From: Paenibacillus sp. JZ16
GTDB lineage: Bacteria; Bacillota; Bacilli; Paenibacillales; Paenibacillaceae
Length of the DNA stretch: 64,000 nucleotides
Direction: 5' to 3'
Assembly: GCF_015326965.1 (NCBI RefSeq)
Contig: NZ_CP017659.1
Location: forward strand, 372,001 to 436,000
Shown piece after piece: positions 1-8,385 of the stretch (position 1 is the stretch's first letter; every line of letters starts with the position of its first letter). A program made the position numbers and the translations under genes. The notes under the pieces are model-generated. The model was not told the origin of the DNA and searched no databases. It saw only the letters and a program-made list of their open reading frames with translations.

Positions 1-287
1 AGGACGGCGGCGTGATTAGCGTCAGCATCAAACAAGATATCAAATACGTCTCTGTTCGAATATCCGATACTGGCATTGGTATCTCTCTCGAAGACCAGAA
101 GCGAATATTCGAACGTTTTTTCAAGGCCGATCGTTCCCACAGTCGCAAGTATGACGGCAGCGGTATGGGACTTGCCATCGTTAAACAAATCGTATCCCTG
201 CATCAAGGCGACGTCCGAGTGGAAAGTGAACCTGGTCAAGGAGCTACCTTCATTGTTACCTTGCCAATCACTCCCCCACCAGATTAG
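1..287 (+). CDS. Sensor histidine kinase, C-terminal fragment (cut by window edge)
   Basis: The reading frame is open from the left edge and ends at a TAG stop. The visible part is the ATP-binding half of a HATPase_c domain: the G1 box (SDTGIGI), the F box (IFERFFKADRS), the G2 box (GSGMGLAIVKQIV), and a final beta strand ending GATFIVTLPI. This is the normal C-terminus of a two-component sensor kinase of the PhoR/ResE type, so the domain is complete at its end and only the N-terminal sensor and dimerisation parts are missing. The stimulus and the partner response regulator lie outside the window. The GTG at position 12 is internal and is not a start. Confidence 0.9.
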   Translation, partial: DGGVISVSIKQDIKYVSVRISDTGIGISLEDQKRIFERFFKADRSHSRKYDGSGMGLAIVKQIVSLHQGDVRVESEPGQGATFIVTLPITPPPD

Positions 288-340
288 TTAGATTCCTGGA
301 GTATCCATCCATTGGATCGACTAGCCCTCGTTCTTCTGCT

Positions 341-384
341 GCTCACATGTAAACTTCCTTGTAAGTGAGCCGGAGCTTTTTTTT
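341..384 (+). terminator. Probable terminator after the histidine kinase
   Basis: GCTCAC pairs with GTGAGC across an imperfect AT-rich inner stem. A run of eight T follows a few bases later (377-384). It is placed as expected for ending the kinase operon; the imperfect stem lowers confidence. Confidence 0.5.
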
Positions 385-496
385 GTCTGTTCATACTCCG
401 TTCATATTGCCGTCATGAGGAGTACATCTTGGTTGATTACACTTTCATTAGTCGCCGATTTAAGGCAGCCTAATAAACAGATCAGGACAGGAGAAG

Positions 497-1501
497 ATGA
501 GAGTGACACAGATAGTGGAAAAGAAAACGGGGAATAGCACAAAAACAAAGAAAGTGCGAAACCTAGTACTTAAAATCATGGGAGCAATCGTGATAGCCAT
601 TGTTCTTTTTCTAGGTATTGTTTATATCACGAATGTGATCAGTAATAATTCGGAGGCGAAACGAATAGAGGCTTACGGCCAGCACGTATCTGTAGATGGG
701 AAAAATATGAATGTGTTCATTCAGGGAGAAGGGGAAGAAACAGTCGTACTCCTGCCTGGTTATGGAACAGCAGCACCAGCTCTTGATTTTAAGCTGCTTA
801 TCGATGAATTATCTCCATTTTACAAAGTTGTCGCCGTTGAGCCTTTCGGTTATGGATTAAGTGATGCAACTGAAAAAGAGCGAACCACGGCGAATATCGT
901 AAGTGAAGTTCATGAAGCTCTACAGGAGCTTAATATTGATCGATACACACTCATGGGCCACTCGATTGCAGGCATTTACGGTATTGATTATGTGAACAAA
1001 TATCCGGACGAGGTGTCTGCATTTGTCGGAATCGATAGCAGTGTTCCAACGCAACCCGGCATGGATGCCAAATTACCTATAAATACGTTTGCATTCCTCA
1101 AAAAATCAGGTCTTTTAAGATTGGGAATGAAAATAAGTGCTGACCCCTATACTGGACTCGCATTTGAAAATCAAACGGTAGAGCAAATGAAATTGATTTC
1201 GAATAAAAACATGTATACTCCCACGACTTTGAACGAGATGGAACATATTTCTTCTAATTTTAAAGGGGCTCAAGATTTAACCTTCCCTAAAGACCTTCCA
1301 CTTCTTCTCTTTGTACAAGCGAATAATGAAGGTGTAGAAGGTTGGATCCCTCTGCATGAAGGGCAGATCAAAGATTCGGTACATGGAAAAGTAATAACCA
1401 TGAATGGATCCCATTATTTACACCATACCCACTTCAAAGAAATCGCTGAGAACTTTAGAGCATTTATGAAAGAGGTAGACGGAGTACCACCAACAAATTA
1501 A
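497..1501 (+). CDS. Membrane-anchored alpha/beta hydrolase
   Basis: The protein has 334 residues. A Lys/Arg-rich N-terminus is followed by one hydrophobic segment at about residues 22-48 (IMGAIVIAIVLFLGIVYI), so it is probably anchored with the catalytic domain outside. An alpha/beta-hydrolase fold follows: the oxyanion strand VVLLPGYG, the nucleophile elbow GHSIAG with Ser156, and a C-terminal histidine region (GSHYLHHTH). These fit a serine hydrolase (esterase, lipase or peptidase type); the substrate cannot be told. A GGAGA site sits close before the ATG, and a GTG two codons later is an alternative start. It appears to be a single-gene unit between two terminators. Confidence 0.8.
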   Translation: MRVTQIVEKKTGNSTKTKKVRNLVLKIMGAIVIAIVLFLGIVYITNVISNNSEAKRIEAYGQHVSVDGKNMNVFIQGEGEETVVLLPGYGTAAPALDFKLLIDELSPFYKVVAVEPFGYGLSDATEKERTTANIVSEVHEALQELNIDRYTLMGHSIAGIYGIDYVNKYPDEVSAFVGIDSSVPTQPGMDAKLPINTFAFLKKSGLLRLGMKISADPYTGLAFENQTVEQMKLISNKNMYTPTTLNEMEHISSNFKGAQDLTFPKDLPLLLFVQANNEGVEGWIPLHEGQIKDSVHGKVITMNGSHYLHHTHFKEIAENFRAFMKEVDGVPPTN

Positions 1502-1532
1502 CGAAATATACGATTAGAACTGATTAATAGTG

Positions 1533-1573
1533 AAAAAGCCGGGTTTTCCTACTTTAAGGAATCCGGCTTTTGT
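1533..1573. terminator. Bidirectional terminator between convergent genes
   Basis: AAAAGCCGG and CCGGCTTTT form a strong stem with a part-complementary interior, with A-runs on one side and T-runs on the other. It serves the hydrolase (+) and the anti-sigma gene (-). The reverse complement of this element is nearly identical to the element at 3328-3369. Confidence 0.8.
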
Positions 1574-1589
1574 TTGTTTGATTAATGAG

Positions 1590-2645
1590 TTATTTTTTTT
1601 CTGGTGTGTCAGTTTTGTATTCAATTACTTGTAATACTTTTGGTTCAATTGCTTTTAACTGTTGTTCATAGGAACGATTGTTTTTAGGAACTTCGCCATT
1701 ATTCTCACTTTGAATTTGTGCTTCAACCTGAGTTTTTGCGATGACATCCATCACTTGTTGTTTGGAGACATTCTTAGATGCTGCAATCTCCACTACAGAT
1801 CTACCTTTTGCTAATTCTTGTTTGAGTTCAATTGGGCTCATGTTTAGTAAAGAAAAGAGTTTGTCGTCATTCAAATAGGCATCTGCAAAATAATCTGGCT
1901 TGCCATTGATAGTGAAGAAACCTTCTACTTTATGGTTTGCAGATTTCGTTTCACCTCCAATTAGAGAAACACTGATTGAATTGCCCTGAACGAATACCTG
2001 ATATAAGGGTGTTTCTGATCCCTTTTGGGTGTAATTCAACATCAACGTTTTCTGATCCGGATTCTCCATTTTCTCCAAAGCAAACTCATACTCTTCCATG
2101 TTGCCATACATTTTATTCAGAAGATCATCAACCTTCGACTTGATGTCCTGATCCGTTAGAGCCGTGAGCGGCTTATCCTTAGGCTCCCAATTCTCTTGAA
2201 TCACGTGTTCAATCTTACCCGTCTTGCTGTTGGTATGAAGGGTGATTTTTTTGCCAATTCCCCCTTTTTCCTGGAGGATGATGCTGGTTTGGGTACCTTG
2301 AACCGTGCTCGCCTCGATAATCTCAAACGATTTAGTTTCGGGAAATGCGCTGTACAGCTTTTCGAGCGTTGCTCTCCCAACTACATCCGACTTGACTTGT
2401 TCAGCCGTCATCGGTGTTCTAGTCAGCATTTCAATCAGGGTAGGGGCAGCAAACGCTGCGGTTGGAATCAAAATGGCAGTAGCAACGATGCCAGCAATAA
2501 AACGTTTTTTCATGGTTTTTCCGCTCCTTTGTCGTAGCAAAAATTGTGAGTAGGATTGCTCTATACGGTTGGAAATGGCCGGAGGACAATCCAACGTTTC
2601 TGCTTCTTTGCGCAGATGCTCTCGGATTTTACGTTCAATAGTCAT
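1590..2645 (-). CDS. Putative anti-sigma factor, single transmembrane segment
   Basis: This 351-residue protein is encoded directly behind the ECF sigma gene and overlaps it by 11 bases, the usual arrangement for a sigma/anti-sigma pair. About 45 polar residues (MTIERKIREHLRKEA...) come first and would lie in the cytoplasm, where they could hold the sigma factor. A hydrophobic segment (MKKRFIAGIVATAILIPTAA) follows, and the remaining ~280 residues would be outside the cell. The extracellular part ends with a helical stretch resembling small substrate-recognition repeats (ELAKGRSVVEIAASKNVS). An ATG 66 bases further upstream is in frame but lies inside the sigma gene; the chosen ATG has an AAAGGATGG site before it. 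The signal sensed is unknown. Confidence 0.7.
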   Translation of the reverse strand: MTIERKIREHLRKEAETLDCPPAISNRIEQSYSQFLLRQRSGKTMKKRFIAGIVATAILIPTAAFAAPTLIEMLTRTPMTAEQVKSDVVGRATLEKLYSAFPETKSFEIIEASTVQGTQTSIILQEKGGIGKKITLHTNSKTGKIEHVIQENWEPKDKPLTALTDQDIKSKVDDLLNKMYGNMEEYEFALEKMENPDQKTLMLNYTQKGSETPLYQVFVQGNSISVSLIGGETKSANHKVEGFFTINGKPDYFADAYLNDDKLFSLLNMSPIELKQELAKGRSVVEIAASKNVSKQQVMDVIAKTQVEAQIQSENNGEVPKNNRSYEQQLKAIEPKVLQVIEYKTDTPEKK

Positions 2646-3210
2646 TGATCTTTTCCATCCTTTCCGGGGGGAGATTCCATATGTTTTTTCGAAGCGCCTG
2701 GATGCCCGCATGATATCTGGACTTGACCGTACCCAGCGGAATATCGAGTATGGTCGCGATTTCCTCCAGCGTGTAGTCGTGAAAAAAGCGGAGGATAATG
2801 ACCGCTCGCTGTTTATCCGTCAGTTTTTGGATTGCCTGCGATATGAGTTGGTTCGTGCCGTCCATCAACACCGAAGGTTGATCCCAATGCGATTCTTCCC
2901 GGGCAAAGTCACGGATGCGCTCGAAAATTCGAAATCTCCGCCAGCGCTTGACCCGAAATCTCTGCACTTGACGGATGACCAAGCCGTGCAGCCAGAAAAG
3001 GAAAGGTCGATTCGTGTCGTAATTGGCAAGTGACGTCCACATTTGCAAATAAATCTCATTCATGACATCTTCCCGGTCCTGCGGATGATCCACCAGAAAG
3101 GAAACGGTCCGGTAGACGTCCTGATAGGTGGCATCATACATCGTACGAAACGCCTGTTGATCACCGTCTTTCATTTGTTTGAGTAATTGAAACATGTATT
3201 CACGTTGCAT
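2635..3210 (-). CDS. ECF-type RNA polymerase sigma factor
   Basis: The 191 residues have the two-domain layout of extracytoplasmic-function sigma factors. Region 2 is at about residues 20-95 (YQDVYRTVSFLVDHPQDRED, then the DNA-melting helix around LFWLHGLVIRQVQRF). Region 4 is at about 130-180, with the helix-turn-helix LEEIATILDIPLGTVKSRYH. An AGGAGGG site lies eight bases before the ATG. It is co-transcribed with the downstream putative anti-sigma gene. The upstream AT-rich stretch (3241-3300, minus strand) contains GAACCTTTTTT, loosely like an ECF -35 element, but I see no clean -10 partner, so self-regulation is only a guess. Confidence 0.9.
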   Translation of the reverse strand: MQREYMFQLLKQMKDGDQQAFRTMYDATYQDVYRTVSFLVDHPQDREDVMNEIYLQMWTSLANYDTNRPFLFWLHGLVIRQVQRFRVKRWRRFRIFERIRDFAREESHWDQPSVLMDGTNQLISQAIQKLTDKQRAVIILRFFHDYTLEEIATILDIPLGTVKSRYHAGIQALRKNIWNLPPERMEKINDY

Positions 3211-3327
3211 TCAGAGGGCCCTCCTGGGTAAGCGGCTTACACCCTATATTGTCTCTCTATTTAAAAAAGGTTCGGTTTCTTTCTTTATTTTTTTTCGAGA
3301 ATGATCATTACGTTCATTATGATTTTG

Positions 3328-3369
3328 AAAAAAGCCGGATTCCTTAGAGTAGGACAACCCGGCTTCTTA
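3328..3369. repeat. Second copy of the terminator-like hairpin, inverted relative to 1533-1573
   Basis: AAAAGCCGG...CCCGGCTTCTT folds into a hairpin. Compared with the reverse complement of 1533-1573 it differs at only a few positions over about 40 bases. It lies in the 305-base divergent gap (3211-3515) between the sigma gene and the secreted-protein gene, where no gene ends. Its T-run is on the minus strand, about 120 bases before the sigma start, so it could act as a leader attenuator or a transcription insulator. The rest of the gap holds only AT-rich promoter-like DNA. Confidence 0.6.
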
Positions 3370-3515
3370 ACTATAATACAGTCCGTCTGCGTATGCGATT
3401 GAATGTCGGTTAACTAGTTGTCGCTCATTCCTTTCTTCCCTATATGTCACAAATGCCTTTGTTGGTATTGTTATATAAATGGAAAACATAAAACAACCAC
3501 AAGGAGACATGACCG

Positions 3516-4262
3516 ATGAACAAAAGTATGAAAATAACGGTTGCTGCGCTAAGCGGTTTATTGATGCTGGGTTCCATGAATGTTGCTTCGGAAGCAGCAC
3601 CGGGTACCTCTAGAAGTACGGCAGCCGCTGTGAGCAAAGTGGAACAACTGGAAAAGGAGGAAACAGCCAGAATTAATAAACTGCTTGAAGAGAATCCGGA
3701 TGACTCTTATATGGTATACGTAAGCAATGAACTGACAAATGGAAAACGTCTAGAGACTTTCGCTATGGGGAACATTCATCCAGAGTACAATACATATGAG
3801 GATTATTGGAAGAAAGCCTCTACTTTACAAGAACCGGTACTGAAGCAACCGAAAAATCTGCCGGAGAATTATCGCTTTGTGTCAGGGGAAATTGTCGGTC
3901 CATACAGCAGTGAATATCATAATGAAATGAAGGCTGAAGCAAAAAGGCTAGAAAAACAGGTGCATTCCAAAAAAATTAACTGGGCAAAATCAAACATGAT
4001 TTTATTACATTATAAGAATGGAACCCATTATATTAAATTCCAAAGTGCTCGACTTGATCCGAAAGACAAGAAGCAGAAAGGCTATACCTATATAACCGCT
4101 GAGGAATTGAAAAAGAAGTATCCCAAGCTTGGTAAGGAATTTATAACCAATACCCTTTCCTGGATTGAAAATGGCAAGTCATTCAGCATCTCGACCAATC
4201 CGGGTAATCCTTTGAAAGAAGAAGACCTGATTAAAATGGCTAAAACAGTGGTCAAAAAATAA
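3516..4262 (+). CDS. Secreted protein of unknown function
   Basis: I do not recognise the family. The 248-residue product begins with a clear Sec signal peptide (MNKSMKITVAALSGLLMLG, probable cleavage after an Ala near residue 27). The mature part is charged and lysine-rich, with no cysteines and no membrane segment. It contains several Tyr-rich stretches (YNTYEDYWKK, GYTYITAEELKKKYPKLG). An AAGGAGA site is placed eight bases before the ATG. It is transcribed away from the ECF sigma operon; no sequence links it firmly to that sigma factor. A strong terminator follows at 4401-4437. Confidence 0.7.
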   Translation: MNKSMKITVAALSGLLMLGSMNVASEAAPGTSRSTAAAVSKVEQLEKEETARINKLLEENPDDSYMVYVSNELTNGKRLETFAMGNIHPEYNTYEDYWKKASTLQEPVLKQPKNLPENYRFVSGEIVGPYSSEYHNEMKAEAKRLEKQVHSKKINWAKSNMILLHYKNGTHYIKFQSARLDPKDKKQKGYTYITAEELKKKYPKLGKEFITNTLSWIENGKSFSISTNPGNPLKEEDLIKMAKTVVKK

Positions 4263-4400
4263 GAAAATAAAACCTTATTTAGTTTAAAATTGATATTTCA
4301 TTCACTAATAAAAATTATTGAGTGAATTAGGGTGACGCGAACCGCCCGATCGATCCAATGAAGACATTGATTCAGCAGATTGACGAATAATAGCGAAACT

Positions 4401-4437
4401 AAAAAAACTCGTATCCTTTCACGGATACGGGTTTTTT
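4401..4437. terminator. Bidirectional terminator
   Basis: CTCGTATCC and GGATACGGG form the stem with a six-base loop, flanked by seven A on the left and six T on the right. It ends the secreted-protein gene (+) and the small coiled-coil gene (-). Upstream, 4299-4327 holds another inverted repeat (ATTCACT/AGTGAAT) without a T-run. Confidence 0.85.
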
Positions 4438-4542
4438 AATCATGGAGAGTTTTCGAGGTGTCAGATACCTTTCAAAATCAATTACGTCATGCAGGTAATG
4501 GCGAGATCATTGCAGATCTCGAAGAAGTGTGTAGATTAAACG

Positions 4543-4728
4543 TTAATGGTTAATATCGCATTTGTTCATAATGAAGGAGATTTGATTCTCCAATCGGTTG
4601 AGTTGTTCCTGTGTTTCTTGGCCTTCCGTACCCTGTTCCCGCAGAGCGGCAAGCTCTTGCTTGAGCCGATGGAGATCGTCGCCGGCATTCGCGCAGTTGT
4701 AGTCGCTTTCCAAATTGTCGAGCATCAT
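4543..4728 (-). CDS. Small coiled-coil protein
   Basis: The product has 61 residues. It is charged and strongly predicted to be helical, with heptad-like leucines (LHRLKQELAALREQ, then LNRLENQISFIM), so probably a short coiled coil. It has no membrane segment or signal peptide. The ribosome site is excellent: AAGGAGG four bases before the first of two adjacent ATG codons. It lies 74 bases downstream of the second phnE in the same direction, so it may be the last gene of the phosphonate-uptake operon or an independent unit. It resembles small Spo0E-like proteins in size, but the Spo0E signature (SxxLD) is not there. No function is assigned. Confidence 0.65.
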   Translation of the reverse strand: MMLDNLESDYNCANAGDDLHRLKQELAALREQGTEGQETQEQLNRLENQISFIMNKCDINH

Positions 4729-4802
4729 GGTTCCTCCTTGGTTGTAAGATGTTGTTCATCACTAGTATGGAGGATACTTCCAAAGTTATTCATGGCCCTC
4801 CG

Positions 4803-5606
4803 TTAAACGAGCTTTTTTCGAATCGCGCCCGAAATCAAGTCGATCAAGGTAATCATGACAATAATTCCGAGCAAAATAATGCCGACGCGGTCCCAATTTC
4901 GTGAGCTCAGCGCGAAAATAAGCGGTGTCCCGATGCCGCCTGCGCCGATCACGCCCAGGATGGTGGCGGAGCGGAGATTGATTTCGAAGCGGTAGAGGAT
5001 ATACGACAGAAAACCGGGCAGTACCTGTGGCAAAACGGCGAACCGGACGATTTGCAACCGTGTCGCGCCAGCAGCGATCAATGCTTCGGTCGGGCCCGTA
5101 TCGATCTGTTCCACCTCTTCGGAGAACAGTTTGCCAAGCATGCCTACTGAATGCAAACCGAGTGCCAGCACACCTGCAAAAGAGCCGGGGCCCACTGCCT
5201 TGATGAACAACAGTGCCATTACGATTTCAGGAAAGACGCGGATCAGACTGAGCAGCACTTTGCCTGATCCGGAGGCGAATATGGACCCGGTCATGTTGGC
5301 CGCGGCCCAGAAAGCGAACGGGATACAGATGACCGCCGAGATGATCGTCCCCAGAATGGATATAGCCAACGTATCCAGCAAGCCTCGCAGCAAATCCTCT
5401 CCGTCTGGTAAATAGACAAAATCCCAATCGGGTGAAAGCAAACCTGAGAAAATAGCCTTTGTCACCTGACCAGCCGTCTCCTTTATGCCAGAGTACGGAA
5501 TACCGGAGAAGGCCCAGACATAAACGAAGGCCAGCATAACGTAGATGAGCCAGCGGAGCCGGCTTTTTTTCGGTTGGGGAACGATGTCGTTCCATGATTG
5601 GCTCAT
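4803..5606 (-). CDS. phnE: Phosphonate-type ABC transporter permease PhnE (second copy)
   Basis: An inner-membrane permease of 267 residues with about six hydrophobic segments and the cytoplasmic EAA loop (EALIAAGATRLQIVRFAVLP) that contacts the ATPase. Sequence and context match the PhnE family of the PhnCDE importers. Its ATG overlaps the stop of the preceding phnE by four bases, so translation is coupled. Two distinct permeases mean the channel is probably a PhnE heterodimer. No C-P lyase genes lie in the window, so the substrate could be a phosphonate, phosphite or another phosphorus compound. Confidence 0.92.
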   Translation of the reverse strand: MSQSWNDIVPQPKKSRLRWLIYVMLAFVYVWAFSGIPYSGIKETAGQVTKAIFSGLLSPDWDFVYLPDGEDLLRGLLDTLAISILGTIISAVICIPFAFWAAANMTGSIFASGSGKVLLSLIRVFPEIVMALLFIKAVGPGSFAGVLALGLHSVGMLGKLFSEEVEQIDTGPTEALIAAGATRLQIVRFAVLPQVLPGFLSYILYRFEINLRSATILGVIGAGGIGTPLIFALSSRNWDRVGIILLGIIVMITLIDLISGAIRKKLV

Positions 5607-6427
5607 AACAATTTCTCCCGCAATTTCGCACTAAGATAGTCGATCAAGAGGACAACAATCAGGGTGAAGATGATGATCATGCATGTCTTGTCGTACTCAA
5701 AAAAACCGAGTGTCACTTCATAATAATGACCGATCCCGCCAGCTCCCACCAGACCGAGCACGGCAGCGGCACGGACATTGATTTCAAACGTGTACAGCGT
5801 ATAAGAAGCGAAATGCGCCCGAACCTGCGGGACAGCACCGTACACGATCAGCTGTGGCAGATTTGCTCCGGCAGCGGTCATCGCTTCCAGCGGTCCAGGA
5901 TCTATCGCTTCCAGCGCTTCATAGGTGAGTTTAGCTATCAGACCCAGTGAAAAGACGGATAAGGCAAAAATCCCCGGTAACGGACCGAGTCCTGCTATGG
6001 CAACAAATAAGGCGGCGAGCAGAAGGTCGGGAATCGCGCGGAGCAAGTTTAGCAGAAAGCGAACCGGATAGGTGATCCACCGATTCTTGACCATGTTATC
6101 TGCACAGAGCAGCGCCACCGGAACGGCCAGGACGGCGCCCAGCGTGGTCCCGATCAGCGCCATGCGTATCGTTTCCAGCATGGCTTCCAAAATGTTGTCG
6201 AGATAGCTCCATTTCGGCGGGAACATTTCCCGCAGCAGGTCGAGCATATTCGGCAGACCTTCTACAAGCTCCATGAAGGAAGCGTCCGTCTGCTGCGCAC
6301 TGCCCCAGACGAGAAGCAGCAGGAAAGCCGTAGTCATGTATTGCTTCAGTTTGCCAGGTGGTTTCGGGCGAAGGAGAGGAGATTGAGCTGATGGTTTAAA
6401 CGGCCCCGTTTCCATTTCCATCTTCAT
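5603..6427 (-). CDS. phnE: Phosphonate-type ABC transporter permease PhnE (first copy)
   Basis: The protein has 274 residues. A cytoplasmic proline-rich N-terminus precedes about six membrane segments, with an EAA loop ([20 protein letters not shown]). The C-terminal half, around [11 protein letters not shown], closely parallels the other PhnE (VLGVIGAGGIG), so the two are diverged paralogs. It overlaps phnC by four bases at its start and phnE (second copy) by four bases at its end, which indicates one tightly coupled transcript. Confidence 0.92.
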   Translation of the reverse strand: MKMEMETGPFKPSAQSPLLRPKPPGKLKQYMTTAFLLLLVWGSAQQTDASFMELVEGLPNMLDLLREMFPPKWSYLDNILEAMLETIRMALIGTTLGAVLAVPVALLCADNMVKNRWITYPVRFLLNLLRAIPDLLLAALFVAIAGLGPLPGIFALSVFSLGLIAKLTYEALEAIDPGPLEAMTAAGANLPQLIVYGAVPQVRAHFASYTLYTFEINVRAAAVLGLVGAGGIGHYYEVTLGFFEYDKTCMIIIFTLIVVLLIDYLSAKLREKLL

Positions 6428-7197
6428 ACAGCCGTTTCCTCCAATACCTCATTCTTGCCGAATGGCCGTCCGTATATTTCCGTAAACCGCTCATCCGTCG
6501 CTTCCGATACAGGTCCGTCAAAGACTACTTCCCCGGCGCGCAATCCGATAATCCGCGTAGCATACTGCCGGGCAAGATCGATCGAATGCAGATTCACGAT
6601 CGTCGTAATTTCGGATTCCGCGTTAATTCGTTTTAAATCATCCATGACCTGCTTCGTAGTCAAAGGATCGAGGGAAGCAACCGGCTCGTCCGCTAGTATG
6701 ATCTTGGCTTCCTGCGCAAGCACTCGGGCAATCGCGACTCGCTGCTGCTGTCCGCCAGACAGCTCGTCGGCCCGGGCATACGCTTTCTGGACGATGCCTA
6801 CCCGATCGAGTGCCTGAAAAGCGAGATCTACATCGGCCATCGGAAATCGGCCGAGCAGGGTGCGCAGGGTGGAGTGGTACCCGACGCGTCCGGCGAGCAC
6901 ATTGCGGAGCACGGAGGAGCGCTTCACAAGGTTGAAGCTTTGAAAGATCATGCCGATATCTCTTCGGATGCGCCGCAGCTCTTTGCCCTTGGCCGCTGTG
7001 ATCGATTTACCGTCGATCACGATGTTGCCTTCGGTAATGTCGTGAAGCCGGTTCATCGACCGCAGCAGGGTCGACTTACCGGCGCCGGACAGCCCGACGA
7101 TCGCCACGAATTCGCCGCGGCCGATCGTCAGATTGATATGGTTCAGTCCTTTGGTTCCATTGGCGTATGTTTTCGAAACGTTGCGAATTTCAATCAT
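6424..7197 (-). CDS. phnC: Phosphonate-type ABC transporter ATP-binding protein PhnC
   Basis: This 257-residue cytoplasmic ATPase has all nucleotide-binding motifs: Walker A GLSGAGKS (35-42), Q-loop Gln86, signature LSGGQ (146-150) and Walker B ILADEP (167-172). The family resemblance is to PhnC, including the long segment between Q-loop and signature ([19 protein letters not shown]), which is characteristic of PhnC. It powers uptake through the two downstream PhnE permeases. It lies 20 bases after phnD in the same operon. Confidence 0.95.
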   Translation of the reverse strand: MIEIRNVSKTYANGTKGLNHINLTIGRGEFVAIVGLSGAGKSTLLRSMNRLHDITEGNIVIDGKSITAAKGKELRRIRRDIGMIFQSFNLVKRSSVLRNVLAGRVGYHSTLRTLLGRFPMADVDLAFQALDRVGIVQKAYARADELSGGQQQRVAIARVLAQEAKIILADEPVASLDPLTTKQVMDDLKRINAESEITTIVNLHSIDLARQYATRIIGLRAGEVVFDGPVSEATDERFTEIYGRPFGKNEVLEETAV

Positions 7198-7217
7198 GGC
7201 ACCCAGTCCCTTATCGT

Positions 7218-8210
7218 TTACTCGGTCTTAACCTTGTTGCCATATTCACGGACAATCTCGAAACGACTGTCATCGGATTTGACATAACCTTCATGCGTGT
7301 AAATTTCCGAGATAATCTTGTGGCCTTCTTCGTCCTGGCCGATCTCGATAAACGCGGTTTGCAGCTTCTCAATCCATTCCGGGCTCATATCGGAGCGCAC
7401 GGTGATCGTATCGTTCGGAATTTCCTCCGTATAAGTCAGTACGCGTGTATCTTCAAATACGGTGGGGTAATCGTTCTTGACGACATTGCGGGCATCCTGG
7501 AAAATGGCAGCTGCATCGACATCGCCGTTCAACACGGCAAGGACGGCTTGGTCATGGCCTTTTACCGTAATCGGCTCGACGTCCTTCATCGGGTCGATCC
7601 CGTTATCCATCAAAACCGCCGCAGGCCACACATAACCGGCAGAGGATGAAACGTTTTGGTAGGCAATTTTTTTGCCCTTCAGGTCGGCTACGGATTGGAT
7701 GGCAGAATCCTTTTTCACGATCATCATCGCCTTGTAGAAATCCACAAGCTCATCCGTAGGCTCGCCGGTTTCATCCTTAACGCCATAACGTTGGGCCTGC
7801 AGTATAACCTCAGCAGCGCCTCTCTCTTTGGCAAGAACATACGCGGTTGGCGGCAGGAAGCCAACGTCCACCTTTTTGGATGCCATCGCTTCTACAATCG
7901 TGTTATAGTCAGTCGATACGCTGACCGCAACGGGGATCCCGATTTTGTCGGACAGCAGCTTTTCGAGCGGCTTGGCTTTGGCTTCAAGCGTATCGGCATT
8001 CTGGGAAGGAACGAATTGGACCGTCAGTTTATCAGGGACATACCCGGTAGATTCTGTGGTCGCGCTGCTGTCTGTATTTGTGCCTTGCGAGTTCTCCTGC
8101 CCGGCGTTCGCCGCGGCTTTGCCGCCGGTGTCGGTATTTCCGCCGCCGCATCCGCTGATGACAGCGACGCACAATAACAGGGGCATGGTGATTTTCATCC
8201 ATTTTTTCAA
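7218..8210 (-). CDS. phnD: Phosphonate-type ABC transporter substrate-binding lipoprotein PhnD
   Basis: The precursor has about 330 residues. A signal peptide with lipobox VISGC is followed by a Gly/Ala/Ser/Thr linker and a periplasmic-binding domain of the PhnD type ([20 protein letters not shown], then [13 protein letters not shown]). It would be lipid-anchored on the outer face of the membrane and deliver ligand to the PhnE pair. The start is taken as TTG because a GGAGG lies eight bases before it; an ATG five codons upstream has no ribosome site of its own, since the GGAGG falls inside its first codons. It is the first gene of the phn operon, preceded by the PhoP box. Confidence 0.92.
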   Translation of the reverse strand: MKKWMKITMPLLLCVAVISGCGGGNTDTGGKAAANAGQENSQGTNTDSSATTESTGYVPDKLTVQFVPSQNADTLEAKAKPLEKLLSDKIGIPVAVSVSTDYNTIVEAMASKKVDVGFLPPTAYVLAKERGAAEVILQAQRYGVKDETGEPTDELVDFYKAMMIVKKDSAIQSVADLKGKKIAYQNVSSSAGYVWPAAVLMDNGIDPMKDVEPITVKGHDQAVLAVLNGDVDAAAIFQDARNVVKNDYPTVFEDTRVLTYTEEIPNDTITVRSDMSPEWIEKLQTAFIEIGQDEEGHKIISEIYTHEGYVKSDDSRFEIVREYGNKVKTE

Positions 8211-8257
8211 AACAATGACCTCCATTTATAAGTTAATGACATGTCTTACCTGCTCCA

Positions 8258-8310
8258 CTATACGGAGGGAGTGTTAATGGTCTGTCAATGAAATGATAAC
8301 TCTTTGTAAA
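8258..8310 (-). promoter_or_regulatory. PhoP-box promoter of the phn operon (four direct repeats)
   Basis: Read on the minus strand there are four TTNANA hexamers, TTTACA, TTATCA, TTGACA and TTAACA, each separated by exactly five bases (11-base period; + strand positions 8305, 8294, 8283, 8272). This is the known layout of Bacillus PhoP~P binding sites. TATAGT (8258-8263) is a good -10, 19 bases from the TTGACA repeat used as -35. The phosphate-starvation response would thus drive phnDCEE. A divergent candidate promoter for the phosphoesterase (TTGTAA 8304-8309, TATAAA 8326-8331) overlaps the distal repeat. Confidence 0.75.
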
Positions 8311-8385
8311 GTTTTGGAATTTTAATATAAAACTGCATTTCAGTTGATAGAATGGCTTGAATATGTTGTGAACAGGAGAGATGGT

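Noticed and set aside
3241..3300. ECF self-recognised promoter before the sigma gene
   Set aside because: GAACCTTTTTT resembles an ECF -35, but no matching -10 (CGTC type) stands 16-17 bases downstream.
4543..4728. Spo0E-family phosphatase
   Set aside because: Size and helix content fit, but the conserved SxxLD signature of Spo0E proteins is not in the sequence.
7656..8177. Long open frame on the + strand opposite phnD
   Set aside because: It is antisense to an unmistakable substrate-binding protein gene, lacks a ribosome site and reads as low-quality Arg/Gly-rich sequence.
4803..8210. Complete phosphonate degradation (C-P lyase) operon
   Set aside because: Only the binding protein, ATPase and two permeases are present; no phnG-M, phnX or phnWA-like genes adjoin.
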